Positions 35,495 through 45,000 are shown, counted from the first letter of the stretch. The stretch is DNA of 64,000 nucleotides from JBIOXB01 sp050732395 (GCA_050732395.1 JBOHQX010000408.1:1-64000); one strand, 5' to 3'. Numbers and translations: made by a program. Notes: a model not told the origin generated them from the sequence alone.

Positions 35495-36466
35495 ATGCCC
35501 CCTGACCTGACTCAAAAACGGCACGCTGTTGCTTTTTTCTTTTTTCTTTTTTCTTTTTTGCCCGCATCTGCACGCGCCCAAATCGAAGCCACTTTTTCCG
35601 AGACGCTGCTTGACGCCGCCATCGGTTCGGCACGCCTGTCCGGCCCGTGCGGCATGTCGGCCGATCCCCAGGGCAATCTTTATATTGCCGATACCGGCAA
35701 CAATCGCATCATCAAATTCAACCCTGAAACCTACGGCGTTCGTGAGACCGGCGGCTTCGGTTTCAAGGACGAGGAGTTTGACCGCCCCGTCGACATTTGG
35801 GCGGCCAACGGCTTGGACGTTTGGGTTGCAGACTACAACAACCGGCGGGTCAAACGCTATGACAAGGATTTGAACTTCGTCGCTGCTTTCACTTCGGACC
35901 CGGCCTATGATGCGACCTTACAGTTCGGCTATCCCACGGCCGTCACGCTCTCCTGGCAAGGAGAACTGTTTCTCGCGGATCATGAGTTCAATCGTTTGTT
36001 ACGTTTCGATATTTTCGGTGCGCCTAAAGCCAGCTTTGGCGATTTTAGCTCGGGCGCTGGCCAACTGGAGCGGCCAGCAAAGCTGCTCACGACCCATAGC
36101 GGCGAGATTTGGACCACCGATTCGTTGCAGCACGCGATCATGCGCTACGACGCCTATGGCAATTTTCTCGGGCCAATAGGGCAAGATATTCTCGCCCGGC
36201 CGGCAGGCATGGCCGAATGGCGCGACAGGATTTTGGTCGCTGACCGCAAACTCCGGCGCGTCGTGATCTTTGATCAACAAGGCGAACAGCTCGCGGATTT
36301 CGGCCAGGCCGGGGGCGCTCCTGAAGAGCTGCTTGCACCAGTAGACGTGGCCGTACTGCGCGAGCAGGTCGCCGGCAAGGCGCGTGTACAGGTCTCTGTG
36401 GTCGTGCTCGATGCCGGCAATAACTGGCTACAGCTTTTTACGCTATCAATCCGAACGGCGGAATAA
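35495..36466 (+). CDS. Secreted NHL-repeat beta-propeller protein
   Basis: About 323 residues with an N-terminal signal (AVAFFFFLFSFLPASARAQ). The rest contains NHL-type blades: GPCGMSADPQGNLYIADTGN, then NRIIKF; GLDVWVADYNNRRVKRYD; GELFLADHEFNRLLRFD; GEIWTTDSLQHAIMRYD; DRILVADRKLRRVVIFD. About six blades are visible, enough for one propeller. Such proteins act as binding scaffolds in the envelope or outside. It is the last gene of the acpS-nnr-vanZ run, and 87 bp ahead of the large barrel gene, with which it might act. Confidence 0.88.
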   Translation: MPPDLTQKRHAVAFFFFLFSFLPASARAQIEATFSETLLDAAIGSARLSGPCGMSADPQGNLYIADTGNNRIIKFNPETYGVRETGGFGFKDEEFDRPVDIWAANGLDVWVADYNNRRVKRYDKDLNFVAAFTSDPAYDATLQFGYPTAVTLSWQGELFLADHEFNRLLRFDIFGAPKASFGDFSSGAGQLERPAKLLTTHSGEIWTTDSLQHAIMRYDAYGNFLGPIGQDILARPAGMAEWRDRILVADRKLRRVVIFDQQGEQLADFGQAGGAPEELLAPVDVAVLREQVAGKARVQVSVVVLDAGNNWLQLFTLSIRTAE

Positions 36467-36553
36467 AGGAGAATGGCAAAGGGCTGAGTGCTACAAGACT
36501 GACAATTAAAGCGCGGGTCAATTTAGACTTGCGATGCAGGCCGTTCGCTTCTC

Positions 36554-39500
36554 GTGCAAAATATGCTTGCCTTTTGCCGGTTCATTAACTCCCATCGCCG
36601 CGTTCTTCCATGCTTCGCCCGGAAGCAGTTTCTCACGCAATTTGCAGTGACCCTACCCGGCGCCGTACTGCTGGCCATGCTTTGCTTTGTACAACCAAAA
36701 GCGGTGCGTGCACAAACCTCCCTGCCCGTTTCGTTGCCGGCCTCTCTCACCTTCCGGCAGTTTGTTTTCGCTGCTGCGCACGACACACTGAGACTCGCAT
36801 TGCCGGATAGCTTCATTATCTCCCGTTCCGACACGCTGCGTTGCGGTCCAACACAATTTCGGCGCGGGCGCGACTACGATTTGAGTTATGGCACGGCCCG
36901 CCTCCTCTGGTTTGGAGGAGATTCCTACTGTGATTCGCTCATTCTAACTTACCGTATTCTGCCGGTGCAGCTTCCCACGAAACTGGCGCTGTTGGAATTG
37001 CAGCCGGCTTCTCCGGAAAGCGCGGCCGTGAATCCGGCGCGCGCGGCGATTCAGCCCACGCGCGCCAGCTACACGGTGCGCACGCCCGGCGCGAATCTGG
37101 CCATGCGTGGCAACATCACGCGCGGGCTCTCGCTCGGAACCGATCAAGCCTTAAAAGTCGATTCGGGCCTGCGTTTGCAGGTGGACGGAAAACTTGCCGA
37201 AGGCGTGGAGGTGCTGGCTGCTTTGAGCGATCAAAACACGCCGATTCAGCCGGAGGGCAACACGCAAACGTTGAGCGAAATCGACAAAGTTTCAATAGAG
37301 CTGCGCAGCGGCAGCTTCAATGCCATGCTGGGTGATTTCGAGATCCAATACGGCGGCAGCGAATTTGCGCGCTACTCGCGCAAATTGCAGGGGGCAAGAT
37401 TGGAGCTCGGTGCGCGCCCCGCCGCCGGGGCGGCGCCGGCCGCCTCGGCTTTTTCAGGCCTGGGGTTGACCATTTCCGGCGCAACTTCACGGGGACAGTT
37501 CATCACCAATGAATTTCTTGGAACCGAGGGCAACCAAGGGCCCTATCAACTAAAAGGCGAGCGCGGGCAAATCGACATCATCGTGCTGGCGGGCACGGAG
37601 CGTGTATGGATTGACGGTGAGAGCATGGTGCGCGGGGAGAACAATGACTACGTTATTGAATACGGCAACGGCCAGATCACGTTCACGCGCAAACGGCTGA
37701 TCACGGCGGAGGCGCGCATCACCGTCGATTTTCAATATTCCGACGAAAGCTTCCGGCGCAGCCTGTACAGCGCGCAGGGCCGTGCTTCAGCCTGGCAACG
37801 CAAGATAGACTTTCAAACTACGATTCTGCGCGAAGGCGACGACGAAAACAATCCCTTGAGCTTTACGCTTTCGGACGCCGATCGCGCCATTCTCGCGGCC
37901 GCCGGCGATCATCTTGCATTTCGCGACGGCGCGCGTCTCGCGCTTCCGCCCGAACGGGGCGATTACTTCAGACAAGATTCGATCTGGGTTTATGCCGGCA
38001 AAGATTCCGGCGACTACGACGTCACGTTCAGCGACGTGGGCGAAGGCAACGGAGACTACAACTACGTGAGCTTCGGCCATTATCAATTCATCGGCAGGCA
38101 AAACGGGCGTTATTTGCCGGTGATATTGCTCACACCAGCGCAACGCCACAATGTTTGGGACAACCGGTTGGCGCTGCAGCCGTGGCGAGGGGTGCAATTG
38201 ATCAATGAGCTTGCAATTAGCCGGCTGGACTTGAACCTGTATTCGAGCCTGGACGATCGTGACAACACCGGCCGTGCCTGGCTCACCAGCCTGGTGATTG
38301 AAGAAAGGCCGCTGCGCCTGGGCGGGTTTTCAACTGGCAGAATTGCCGGGCAGATGCGATATCGCAACAAGAACTCGGAGTACCGCGATATCGATCGCAG
38401 CGACGTGGTGGAATTCAACCGCCGCTGGAACCTTTCTTCCGCGCAGATCTCGGCTGAAGAGATTTTGGAATCTGCGCTGACGTACGCTCCGCTGGCCGGC
38501 TGGCGATTCTTCGGCAACGTGGGAAATTTGCAGCGCGGCGCGCAGGAAAAATCGAATCGCTGGGAGGCTGGAACCTCGCTGTCGAAGGCGCGCTGGCCTG
38601 AGCTGAAATATCAAATCGAAAACATCGACCGCCGCGAATCGGCGGCCTCACCAGCCTCTGCCCCGGCTTCGTCCTGGTTGCGCCAGCGCGGCACGCTGGG
38701 CTGGGCATTGGGCAACTTCAAGCCACTGGCAGGCTATGAAGCCGAGGACCGCAAGGATGAAAGCGCAGATACCACGGCCGGCTTTCGCTTCGAGAGCATG
38801 ACCGCGGGGTTGGGCTGGCAAACCAACAGGTATTTGAGCCTGGCGACCTCGTTCAATAAGCGCGACGATGATACACGTCTGAAAACCGGCCTGTTTCCCA
38901 AATCGACGGCGTGGAGCCAGAACTATACATTCAATCTTTCGCAATGGAAAACGTTGGTGCTCGGCATCAACTATACGCATCGCGACCGGGATTTCAAAGA
39001 CGCAGGCACGAGCGACACGCGCGCCGATCTCGCCGACGTGCAACTGCAATTTGCGCCGTTTCGCCGCGCTTTGGCCGCCGATGGGTTTTATCAAATCACG
39101 AACACGCAGGCTTCGAAACAAGAACGGGTTTTCATCCAGGTTCCTAGCGGCGAAGGCAACTATCGTTTCGATCCGGATTTGAACGAGTACATTCCCGACC
39201 CCGTGTTCGGCGATTACATCCTGCGCGTGTTGAACACTGAAGAATTCATTCCGATTGCGGAAGTTCGCCTGCGCGGCAAATTACGCCTGCAATTCCAGCA
39301 ATTTTTTCCCGCGACCAAGGTTGGCGTGGAAAAACCGCCGCCGGCGGCGGCGTGGTGGCAACGCACCCTGTCCATGCTTTCCACCGAAACCTTTGTGCGC
39401 GTGGAAGAAAAAACACAAGAGCGCGACGTCTGGGAAATTTATCGACTCAATCTTTCCAAATTTCAAAACGATTCGACGACGCTCTACGGGCTGCAAAGCC

Positions 39501-40147
39501 TGCAACAGGATATATATCTTTGGGAAAACCGGCGCGACCGTTCCGTGCGCTATCGCCTCACCGCTTTGCGCGAGCTCAACAATCAGTTTTTGGAAGGAAG
39601 CGCCAGGCGCAATCAAATGCAGCATGAGCTGCGTCTGATTCTGGCGCTTTCGCCCAGGCTCACCAGCCAGTCCGAATGGCGTGCCAGCGATGAAAACTTG
39701 ATTTATGGCATCCCCGGCCGAACCGATCGCAAGCTGCGCTTGCGCCAGGCCGATTTCGAATTTTCCTATCGCCCGCGGCCGATTCTGGAAGTGGCCAACG
39801 CCGCCGGACTGATTTACGATCGCGATCTCAACGCGGCCCCGTCGCAACAAACGCTCACCGTTTATGGTTTTTCATGGCGTCCGCGCGTGACCTACTCGTG
39901 GCGCAGCAAAGGGCGCTGGCGGGTGGAAGCCGAATGGATCCAAATCTCGGCCGATCCGAGTGGACAGATCATTCCGTATGAAATGGCGAAGGGCTATCGC
40001 GAAGGCAGGACGTTTCGCTGGAACGCGGCGTTCGAATATCGCCTGGCGGGAAACATCAATGTTTCGTTGTCTTATCTCGGCCGCCGCGAGCCGGACTTTC
40101 CGCGCACGCAGCACCTAGGCAAAATGGAGATGCGACTGTTCTTTTAG
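36554..40147 (+). CDS. Large outer-membrane beta-barrel-like protein, unknown
   Basis: About 1197 residues (GTG 36554, or ATG 36563) with a late signal peptide (VTLPGAVLLAMLCFVQPKAV, cleavage near RAQ). A repeated-strand N-domain contains NITRGLSLGTDQALKVDSGL, NTPIQPEGNTQTLSEIDKVS and MLGDFEIQYGG. These stretches define a family I recall from Ignavibacteria/KSB1/Gemmatimonadota-type genomes with no assigned function. The C-terminal two thirds are rich in alternating hydrophobic strands and end MEMRLFF, as barrels do. It is too short to be SprA/Sov. It might be a surface protein or an export-associated porin. A MITE-like repeat and a BamA-like gene follow. Confidence 0.75.
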   Translation: MQNMLAFCRFINSHRRVLPCFARKQFLTQFAVTLPGAVLLAMLCFVQPKAVRAQTSLPVSLPASLTFRQFVFAAAHDTLRLALPDSFIISRSDTLRCGPTQFRRGRDYDLSYGTARLLWFGGDSYCDSLILTYRILPVQLPTKLALLELQPASPESAAVNPARAAIQPTRASYTVRTPGANLAMRGNITRGLSLGTDQALKVDSGLRLQVDGKLAEGVEVLAALSDQNTPIQPEGNTQTLSEIDKVSIELRSGSFNAMLGDFEIQYGGSEFARYSRKLQGARLELGARPAAGAAPAASAFSGLGLTISGATSRGQFITNEFLGTEGNQGPYQLKGERGQIDIIVLAGTERVWIDGESMVRGENNDYVIEYGNGQITFTRKRLITAEARITVDFQYSDESFRRSLYSAQGRASAWQRKIDFQTTILREGDDENNPLSFTLSDADRAILAAAGDHLAFRDGARLALPPERGDYFRQDSIWVYAGKDSGDYDVTFSDVGEGNGDYNYVSFGHYQFIGRQNGRYLPVILLTPAQRHNVWDNRLALQPWRGVQLINELAISRLDLNLYSSLDDRDNTGRAWLTSLVIEERPLRLGGFSTGRIAGQMRYRNKNSEYRDIDRSDVVEFNRRWNLSSAQISAEEILESALTYAPLAGWRFFGNVGNLQRGAQEKSNRWEAGTSLSKARWPELKYQIENIDRRESAASPASAPASSWLRQRGTLGWALGNFKPLAGYEAEDRKDESADTTAGFRFESMTAGLGWQTNRYLSLATSFNKRDDDTRLKTGLFPKSTAWSQNYTFNLSQWKTLVLGINYTHRDRDFKDAGTSDTRADLADVQLQFAPFRRALAADGFYQITNTQASKQERVFIQVPSGEGNYRFDPDLNEYIPDPVFGDYILRVLNTEEFIPIAEVRLRGKLRLQFQQFFPATKVGVEKPPPAAAWWQRTLSMLSTETFVRVEEKTQERDVWEIYRLNLSKFQNDSTTLYGLQSLQQDIYLWENRRDRSVRYRLTALRELNNQFLEGSARRNQMQHELRLILALSPRLTSQSEWRASDENLIYGIPGRTDRKLRLRQADFEFSYRPRPILEVANAAGLIYDRDLNAAPSQQTLTVYGFSWRPRVTYSWRSKGRWRVEAEWIQISADPSGQIIPYEMAKGYREGRTFRWNAAFEYRLAGNINVSLSYLGRREPDFPRTQHLGKMEMRLFF

Positions 40148-40291
40148 CTTGACAATGTTAAGTTAAACTCGCGCCATCTCAATCTGTCATGCTGTAAGCA
40201 TCTTCCCTAGGTCTTGGCGCAGGCTTCTTGGGAAGATTCATACGGAATGACATGGAATAGGGGCTTTGGGGGCCAACTTAACATTGTCAAG
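40148..40291. mobile_element. 144-bp MITE-like element with 17-bp terminal inverted repeats
   Basis: CTTGACAATGTTAAGTT (40148-40164) and AACTTAACATTGTCAAG (40275-40291) are perfect inverted copies. The interior (about 110 bp) holds no gene but includes TGTCATGCTGTAAGCATCTT (40185 onward), the dispersed repeat also found at 48995. It sits one base after the barrel gene stop. No target duplication is obvious. It may also fold as a terminator for the upstream gene. Confidence 0.75.
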
Positions 40292-40316
40292 TTAGAATTA
40301 ACTCGGAAAACCGATC

Positions 40317-42170
40317 ATGGATGCCACAGAAACTTGCTCTGGAAGTTCGTTGAAGGAACCTTTCCCCTTCATCCAGCGTGAAAGTTTTTGCCTTTTTGGC
40401 AAGGAACTAATTTGTTATAAACTGAGGCATACTTTGCTCCTGGCAATTCTCCTCGTCTTGCAGACCGGCAGCCTTGCCCAATCATCGACGGACAGCCTGC
40501 AGTTTCGCGTGCATGTGCTCAACGAAAAGAAAAAAACGGCCGCCCAGCTCGAGAGCGTAGCCGGATTCACCACATCGGCACCGTTGCGATCTCCAGAGAT
40601 CGACATCGGTCTGCGCCGGGTCTGGGAGCATTTGCGCGCGAACCGATTTTACGACGCCCGCCTGGACAGCGTGACAATTGACCGTGATCCTCCGTCCGGC
40701 ATTCAGGAATTGTATTTCCATTTTGACCCTGGCGTACAAATCGATTTGCGCCTTGCCGTGCACTCGCGTGACAGCAGTTTGTCTGACAAAAGCTGGGAGC
40801 GCGAGCTGGCGGGCTACCGCGATGAAGCCGGCTGGGTGCAGACAATGCAGGAGATATTGCAGCACTTCGCGCGCAGGGGTTATCCTTTGGCCGCGGTGGC
40901 GCTCGATTCGGTGCGGCAGGAAGAGCAGGACGAAAAGGAGTATGCCTGCATGTACTTTAGCCTGGACGCCGGGCCACTCGTGCAGATCGACTCCATTCTG
41001 ATTCGCGGTAACAAGCTCACGCAAGCCAAGGTCTTGCTGCGGGAGCTACGCCTGCAACCGGGAGACAGATTCAATCTTGACGAGGTGAACGGCATCCCCG
41101 AGAGGCTCATGCGGCTCGGCTTTCTGCAATCGGTCGCGCCGCCGGAATTGTCAGTGGACGACAATGGTCGCTATCTTTTGCAAATTGAAATCAAGGAGGC
41201 CAACAGCAACTCCTTTAACGGCGTCGCCGGTTATAATCCCGCCGCGGGAACACAGCAAGGATACTTCACGGGCTTGCTCGACGTACAATTCAACAATCTT
41301 TTCGGTACCGGGCGGTCGTTCAACGCGCATTGGGAAAAACGCGGCATCGAGACGCAAGAGCTGGGCCTGCGTTATCGCGAGCCATGGCTTTTCAATTACC
41401 CCGTGCATATTTCCGGCGGTTTTCAACAGTTGATTCAGGATACGCTATACGTGGAGCGCAAATGGGATTTCACTCTGGAAGTGCCGCTCGCGCCGCGCTT
41501 TTCCCTGTTCGGCTCGCTCGTCCGTGAAAGCGTCTCTCCCGATTCGCTCGCGGCGCTGCGTCTGGACTTGCCGCCCAGCCGTGTTACCAATTTCCTCGCG
41601 GGATGGCGCTACGATTCGCGCGACGACCTCTTCAATCCGCAGAGGGGAATGGCATACGCGACCACGCTGGCCGCCGGTTTCAAGCAAATTGACACCACGG
41701 CGGTCACGCAAAGGTTCACGCGCCAACAGGTGAGTTTGGACGTGCACGGTCTCTTTCCAACATTCTGGCCGCAGGTGCTGAGTCTGGCCGTGCATGGCCG
41801 GCAAGTCACGACGGAGGAGCCGTTTGTTTCCATCACGGATCAGATTCGCTTTGGCGGCGCCACCACGCTGCGTGGTTATCGCGAAGATGAATTTCGCGGC
41901 TCACGTGTGGCGTGGGGTAATTTCGAATATCGTTACTTGCTGTCGCGGCGTTCGCGCGCTTTCGTTTTTTGTGACGTGGGCTACTATTTTCGCGAAGAAC
42001 CCGACCCTGCCAGCCCACAAACGATCAGAACGGAAGCGACCAAAGTCGCCTACGGGCTCGGTGTACGGTTGGATTCCCCGGTCGGCATTGTCGGTTTGGA
42101 TTACGGTATCGGTGAAGGCGACGATTGGCTCAACGGTAAGGTGCACGTGAGCCTGGTGAATAGCTTTTAG
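40317..42170 (+). CDS. BamA/TamA-like (Omp85) outer-membrane protein
   Basis: About 617 residues. A signal-like segment ends near GSLAQSS (residues ~40-56); a later start such as TTG near 40434 is possible because the first 40 residues look atypical. POTRA-like domains follow (ILRGNK-type strand VQIDSILIRGNKLTQAKVLL). The barrel has FGTGRSF, LRYREPWLFN and RFGGATTLRGYREDEFRGSR, the LRGY loop being the Omp85 VRGY/F tip motif. It ends VHVSLVNSF with a terminal Phe. It is shorter than BamA (about 800), with two or three POTRA units, more like TamA or a specialised paralogue. It inserts or exports envelope proteins. Confidence 0.9.
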   Translation: MDATETCSGSSLKEPFPFIQRESFCLFGKELICYKLRHTLLLAILLVLQTGSLAQSSTDSLQFRVHVLNEKKKTAAQLESVAGFTTSAPLRSPEIDIGLRRVWEHLRANRFYDARLDSVTIDRDPPSGIQELYFHFDPGVQIDLRLAVHSRDSSLSDKSWERELAGYRDEAGWVQTMQEILQHFARRGYPLAAVALDSVRQEEQDEKEYACMYFSLDAGPLVQIDSILIRGNKLTQAKVLLRELRLQPGDRFNLDEVNGIPERLMRLGFLQSVAPPELSVDDNGRYLLQIEIKEANSNSFNGVAGYNPAAGTQQGYFTGLLDVQFNNLFGTGRSFNAHWEKRGIETQELGLRYREPWLFNYPVHISGGFQQLIQDTLYVERKWDFTLEVPLAPRFSLFGSLVRESVSPDSLAALRLDLPPSRVTNFLAGWRYDSRDDLFNPQRGMAYATTLAAGFKQIDTTAVTQRFTRQQVSLDVHGLFPTFWPQVLSLAVHGRQVTTEEPFVSITDQIRFGGATTLRGYREDEFRGSRVAWGNFEYRYLLSRRSRAFVFCDVGYYFREEPDPASPQTIRTEATKVAYGLGVRLDSPVGIVGLDYGIGEGDDWLNGKVHVSLVNSF

Positions 42171-42390
42171 GCGGAGGGCGTGGGGCGGAGGGCATGGGGC
42201 GGAGGGCGGGGAGCATGGAGCGGAGGGCGGGGAGCATGGAGCGGAGGGCGGAGAGCACGGAGCGGAGGGTTTTGCGCAAGGGCTCCGAGCACTGCCTTAA
42301 GCCCTCTACACCAAGCCCTCTGCCCCGAGCCCTCTGCTCTCTGCCCTCCGCCCCAAGCCCTCCGCTCCATGCCCTCCGCCCCAAGCGCTC
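42171..42390. repeat. Large hairpin of degenerate GGCGGAGGGC words between convergent genes
   Basis: The left arm (42171-42271) is a chain of purine-rich words such as GGCGGAGGGC, ATGGGGC, GGGGAGCATGGAGC. The right arm (about 42296-42388) is the pyrimidine-rich counterpart: GCCCTCTGCC, CCAAGCCCTC, CGCTCCATGCC. The loop is near TTTTGCGCAAGGGCTCCGAG. The element fills the whole gap between the convergent stops of the Omp85 gene (42170) and the sorted secreted protein (42391). It is the largest of its class here. Confidence 0.88.
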
Positions 42391-43503
42391 TCACTTCAAA
42401 AGCAGCATGGTTCGCGATTGTTCCAATGTTCCGTGGCGCAAGCGATATAAGTATATTCCGCTGGGCAGGCTTCTTCCGGCTTCATCTTTACCGTTCCATT
42501 TGAAAGTATGCGTTCCGGCGGGCAAATGCGCCGAGACCAGGATGCGCAATTTCTCACCGGTCAGGTTGTATACCGATAGTTCCGCGAGTCCGGCGCGGTG
42601 CAACTCAAATTTGATTTGCGTCTCTGGATTGAAAGGATTGGGGAAATTTTGCACCAACTCGAAGCGTGCAAGTCCTTCCGTTGTACTCGTGTGCGAGGCG
42701 ACGCTGGAGGTGAACGAGATCAGCCGGCTAAATCCGGAGGCATTGGTGAAATTGGGATCGGTTTCACCGTCCTGGCTGGAGGCTTGCGCCACTTCGAAAT
42801 CATTCTTTGAAATCCAACTATACCCGATGCCGCTCGTGGTGTCGGAGCGGGAGACCATTCCCAGGACAATCGTCTTGGCGATGGTTTGACTGTTGGCACG
42901 AATGCGCAAACAGTCGAAATCGCCGACGGGCAGCCGCACCCGACCCCATGTGTCAACTGTGAGGCTCGTCGTTGTGGCGGTAATGGTGGCGAAGCTTTGC
43001 GGATCACCGAACGTGTCTGATTGTACGGAATTCCATGAAATGCCCAGTTGCAGAGGAAGAGGCGTCACGGCTTGCGCAGCAGAGGGCGTGACATAAAAAG
43101 TGTCCGGTGTTTGGAAAGCGTCGCCCAAAAAGTTCAAGCCGTTGCTGGCGGCCTGAAAATAAAGATAGGATGCAATACCCGGTTCGGCGGCAAAGAAGGA
43201 TTTCTGTACGAAGTTGGATTGTGGAAACTGCCCGCCAAAAGGCGTATCTTGCGGCGCAAGAAACTGATGGGTTGACTTTTGGGTTTGCAAAATCATCGTG
43301 CGAAAGTCCCACGTCTGATTGGCGCCGGCGGAGCCGACGTTGACCGTGACGTTGCCGGTGGTGTCGTCTTCAACCATCTGCGACTTTCCCCGCAGCGCCA
43401 AAAGATCATTTGACGTTATGGTGATTTGGGCGGAGGCCTCTGCCGCAAGGGTAAACAACCCCGCCAGCAAAGCTCGTCGTGTCCACGTCGTTGGCGATTT
43501 CAT
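42391..43503 (-). CDS. Secreted protein with C-terminal sorting domain
   Basis: About 370 residues. Start 43503 is chosen by AGGAGA six bases upstream; a longer frame to 43605 lacks a site. The signal peptide reads TWTRRALLAGLFTLAAEASA. The middle (~20-270) is beta-rich and unrecognised (GNVTVNVGSAGANQTWDF and similar). The tail is a full sorting domain: NFPNPFNPETQIKFEL, then AGTHTFKWNGKDEAGRSLPS, GIYLYRLRHG and a final LLLK. In Bacteroidota-like bacteria that tail directs type IX secretion to the surface. The stop codon borders the giant hairpin. Confidence 0.85.
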   Translation of the reverse strand: MKSPTTWTRRALLAGLFTLAAEASAQITITSNDLLALRGKSQMVEDDTTGNVTVNVGSAGANQTWDFRTMILQTQKSTHQFLAPQDTPFGGQFPQSNFVQKSFFAAEPGIASYLYFQAASNGLNFLGDAFQTPDTFYVTPSAAQAVTPLPLQLGISWNSVQSDTFGDPQSFATITATTTSLTVDTWGRVRLPVGDFDCLRIRANSQTIAKTIVLGMVSRSDTTSGIGYSWISKNDFEVAQASSQDGETDPNFTNASGFSRLISFTSSVASHTSTTEGLARFELVQNFPNPFNPETQIKFELHRAGLAELSVYNLTGEKLRILVSAHLPAGTHTFKWNGKDEAGRSLPSGIYLYRLRHGTLEQSRTMLLLK

Positions 43504-43653
43504 GAAGTTCTCCTGGAGTGATGAAAACCGGATCCGTGAGCGCCGCTGCTCGCTTGGAGCGGTGTGCGGAGAGATTTGCTCCGTTGAGCTGCAACCAGCG
43601 GGCAACGGCGGCGAAAATAGGAATCGGCTTGCAAAAAATCAAGGAGAGTCGCA

Positions 43654-44532
43654 ATGCGATCTCGATTGAGCGTTTGGATCTTGATCACACGGCCGCTCAA
43701 TGTCGCTCTTACAGGGCTAAGCATAGGGTTGGCAGCCGGGCTGGTGCATACGTCCATCGGCTGCCGCATGGTATTGTGCGCCCTTGTCTCCGGCATGTGC
43801 ATTGCAGCCGGGGCGAACGTCATCAACGACGTTTGCGACGTGGACATCGACCGCGTGAATAAACCGCAACGCGTGCTGCCGGCGGGGCGCATGTCCGTGC
43901 GTGCAGCGCAATTGTATGCGATAATTCTATTTGCATGCGGGATAATTTTTAGTATATTCATTAACTTGCCGGCAACGTTCATCGCATGTGGAAGCACAAT
44001 CGTCGTGATCGCATACAGTTTTCGGTTTAAACGCCAGCCTTTGATCGGAAATCTTGCCGTCAGCTTGACGACGGCTCTCGCCTTCATTTACGGCGCACTG
44101 GCCGCATGTCCGGACGCTCATGAAATGGCGTCGTTTGTGATTGCGCCAGGCGGATGGCAGGCCGGAGTTTTTCCCGCCCTCCTCGCATTCCTATTCCATT
44201 TCGGCCGGGAAATTGTGAAAGACATTGAAGACCAGATCGGAGATCGCGCCGGCCATGCGCACACACTGCCTTTGGTGTATGGCCTGCAAGCCGCGCAAAT
44301 TGCCGCTACGGTGGCTTTCGTTCTTCTTGCCGTCGCCGCCTTCGTTCCTTTCGCGCTCGGCTTCTATCATCAGCCTTATTTGTGGTGCGTTTTGGCGGGA
44401 ATTTATCCGGTGTTGGTGTATGCGCTCTTCAACGTGTGGCGCAGACCGGATATGGACCACATGCGCCGTACGAGCCATATCCTCAAGGCAGATATGCTCG
44501 TGGGATTGCTGGCGATTTTTGTGGGCTCGTAA
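43654..44532 (+). CDS. UbiA-family prenyltransferase
   Basis: A 292-residue membrane enzyme with AAGGAG seven bases before the ATG. It has the two Asp-rich motifs of the UbiA superfamily: NDVCDVDIDRVNKPQRVL (residues ~58-75) and KDIEDQIGDRAGHAHTLP (residues ~188-205), which bind Mg2+-diphosphate. Nine or so hydrophobic segments surround them. It resembles the geranylgeranylglycerol-phosphate prenyltransferase-like group, but the acceptor could also be a quinone or heme precursor. It is directly followed by dtd (stop TAA then ATG). Confidence 0.88.
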   Translation: MRSRLSVWILITRPLNVALTGLSIGLAAGLVHTSIGCRMVLCALVSGMCIAAGANVINDVCDVDIDRVNKPQRVLPAGRMSVRAAQLYAIILFACGIIFSIFINLPATFIACGSTIVVIAYSFRFKRQPLIGNLAVSLTTALAFIYGALAACPDAHEMASFVIAPGGWQAGVFPALLAFLFHFGREIVKDIEDQIGDRAGHAHTLPLVYGLQAAQIAATVAFVLLAVAAFVPFALGFYHQPYLWCVLAGIYPVLVYALFNVWRRPDMDHMRRTSHILKADMLVGLLAIFVGS

Positions 44533-45000
44533 ATGCGTGCACTCGTACAAAGGGTCAGAAAAGGTGCTGTTTCCGTTGACGGCAAAATCGTAGGCGAAAT
44601 CGGATGCGGTTTGGTGATCTTGTTGGGGATGGCTAAAACCGACGGCGCCGAAGCAGCACGCGTTCTGGCGGAGAAATGCGTGCAGTTGCGTATCTTCGAG
44701 GACGAGCAAGGGTATTTCAATCGTTCCCTGTTGGAAGTGAAGGGCGAAGCATTGGTGGTTTCACAATTCACGCTATATGCCGACACGCGCAAAGGCCGGC
44801 GGCCGGGGTTCGAGACCGCGGCCCGGCCGGAAACGGCTGAACCGCTTTACCGGCACTTCATTGAAGAGGTGAAGAAATATCCCATCAAAGTTGCTGAGGG
44901 CGTTTTTGGGGCGATGATGCTGGTGGAAATTCACAATGACGGCCCGGCTACTTTCATGCTGGAAACGCCGGCAAAACCCGCGACGCAGGAGGCGGCATGA
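44533..45000 (+). CDS. dtd: D-aminoacyl-tRNA deacylase
   Basis: A 155-residue enzyme that hydrolyses D-amino acids (and Gly from tRNA-Ala) off tRNA. Motifs: MRALVQRVRKGAVSVDGKIV at the start, SQFTLYADTRKGRRPGF (active-site Ser-Gln-x-Thr), and HNDGPAT near the end, matching the Gly-cisPro motif that enforces chirality. The last four bases overlap the Maf gene (ATGA). Confidence 0.96.
   Translation: MRALVQRVRKGAVSVDGKIVGEIGCGLVILLGMAKTDGAEAARVLAEKCVQLRIFEDEQGYFNRSLLEVKGEALVVSQFTLYADTRKGRRPGFETAARPETAEPLYRHFIEEVKKYPIKVAEGVFGAMMLVEIHNDGPATFMLETPAKPATQEAA

Noticed and set aside
36554..40147. SprA/Sov translocon of the type IX system
   Set aside because: The protein is about half the usual length and the motifs seen belong to a different uncharacterised family.
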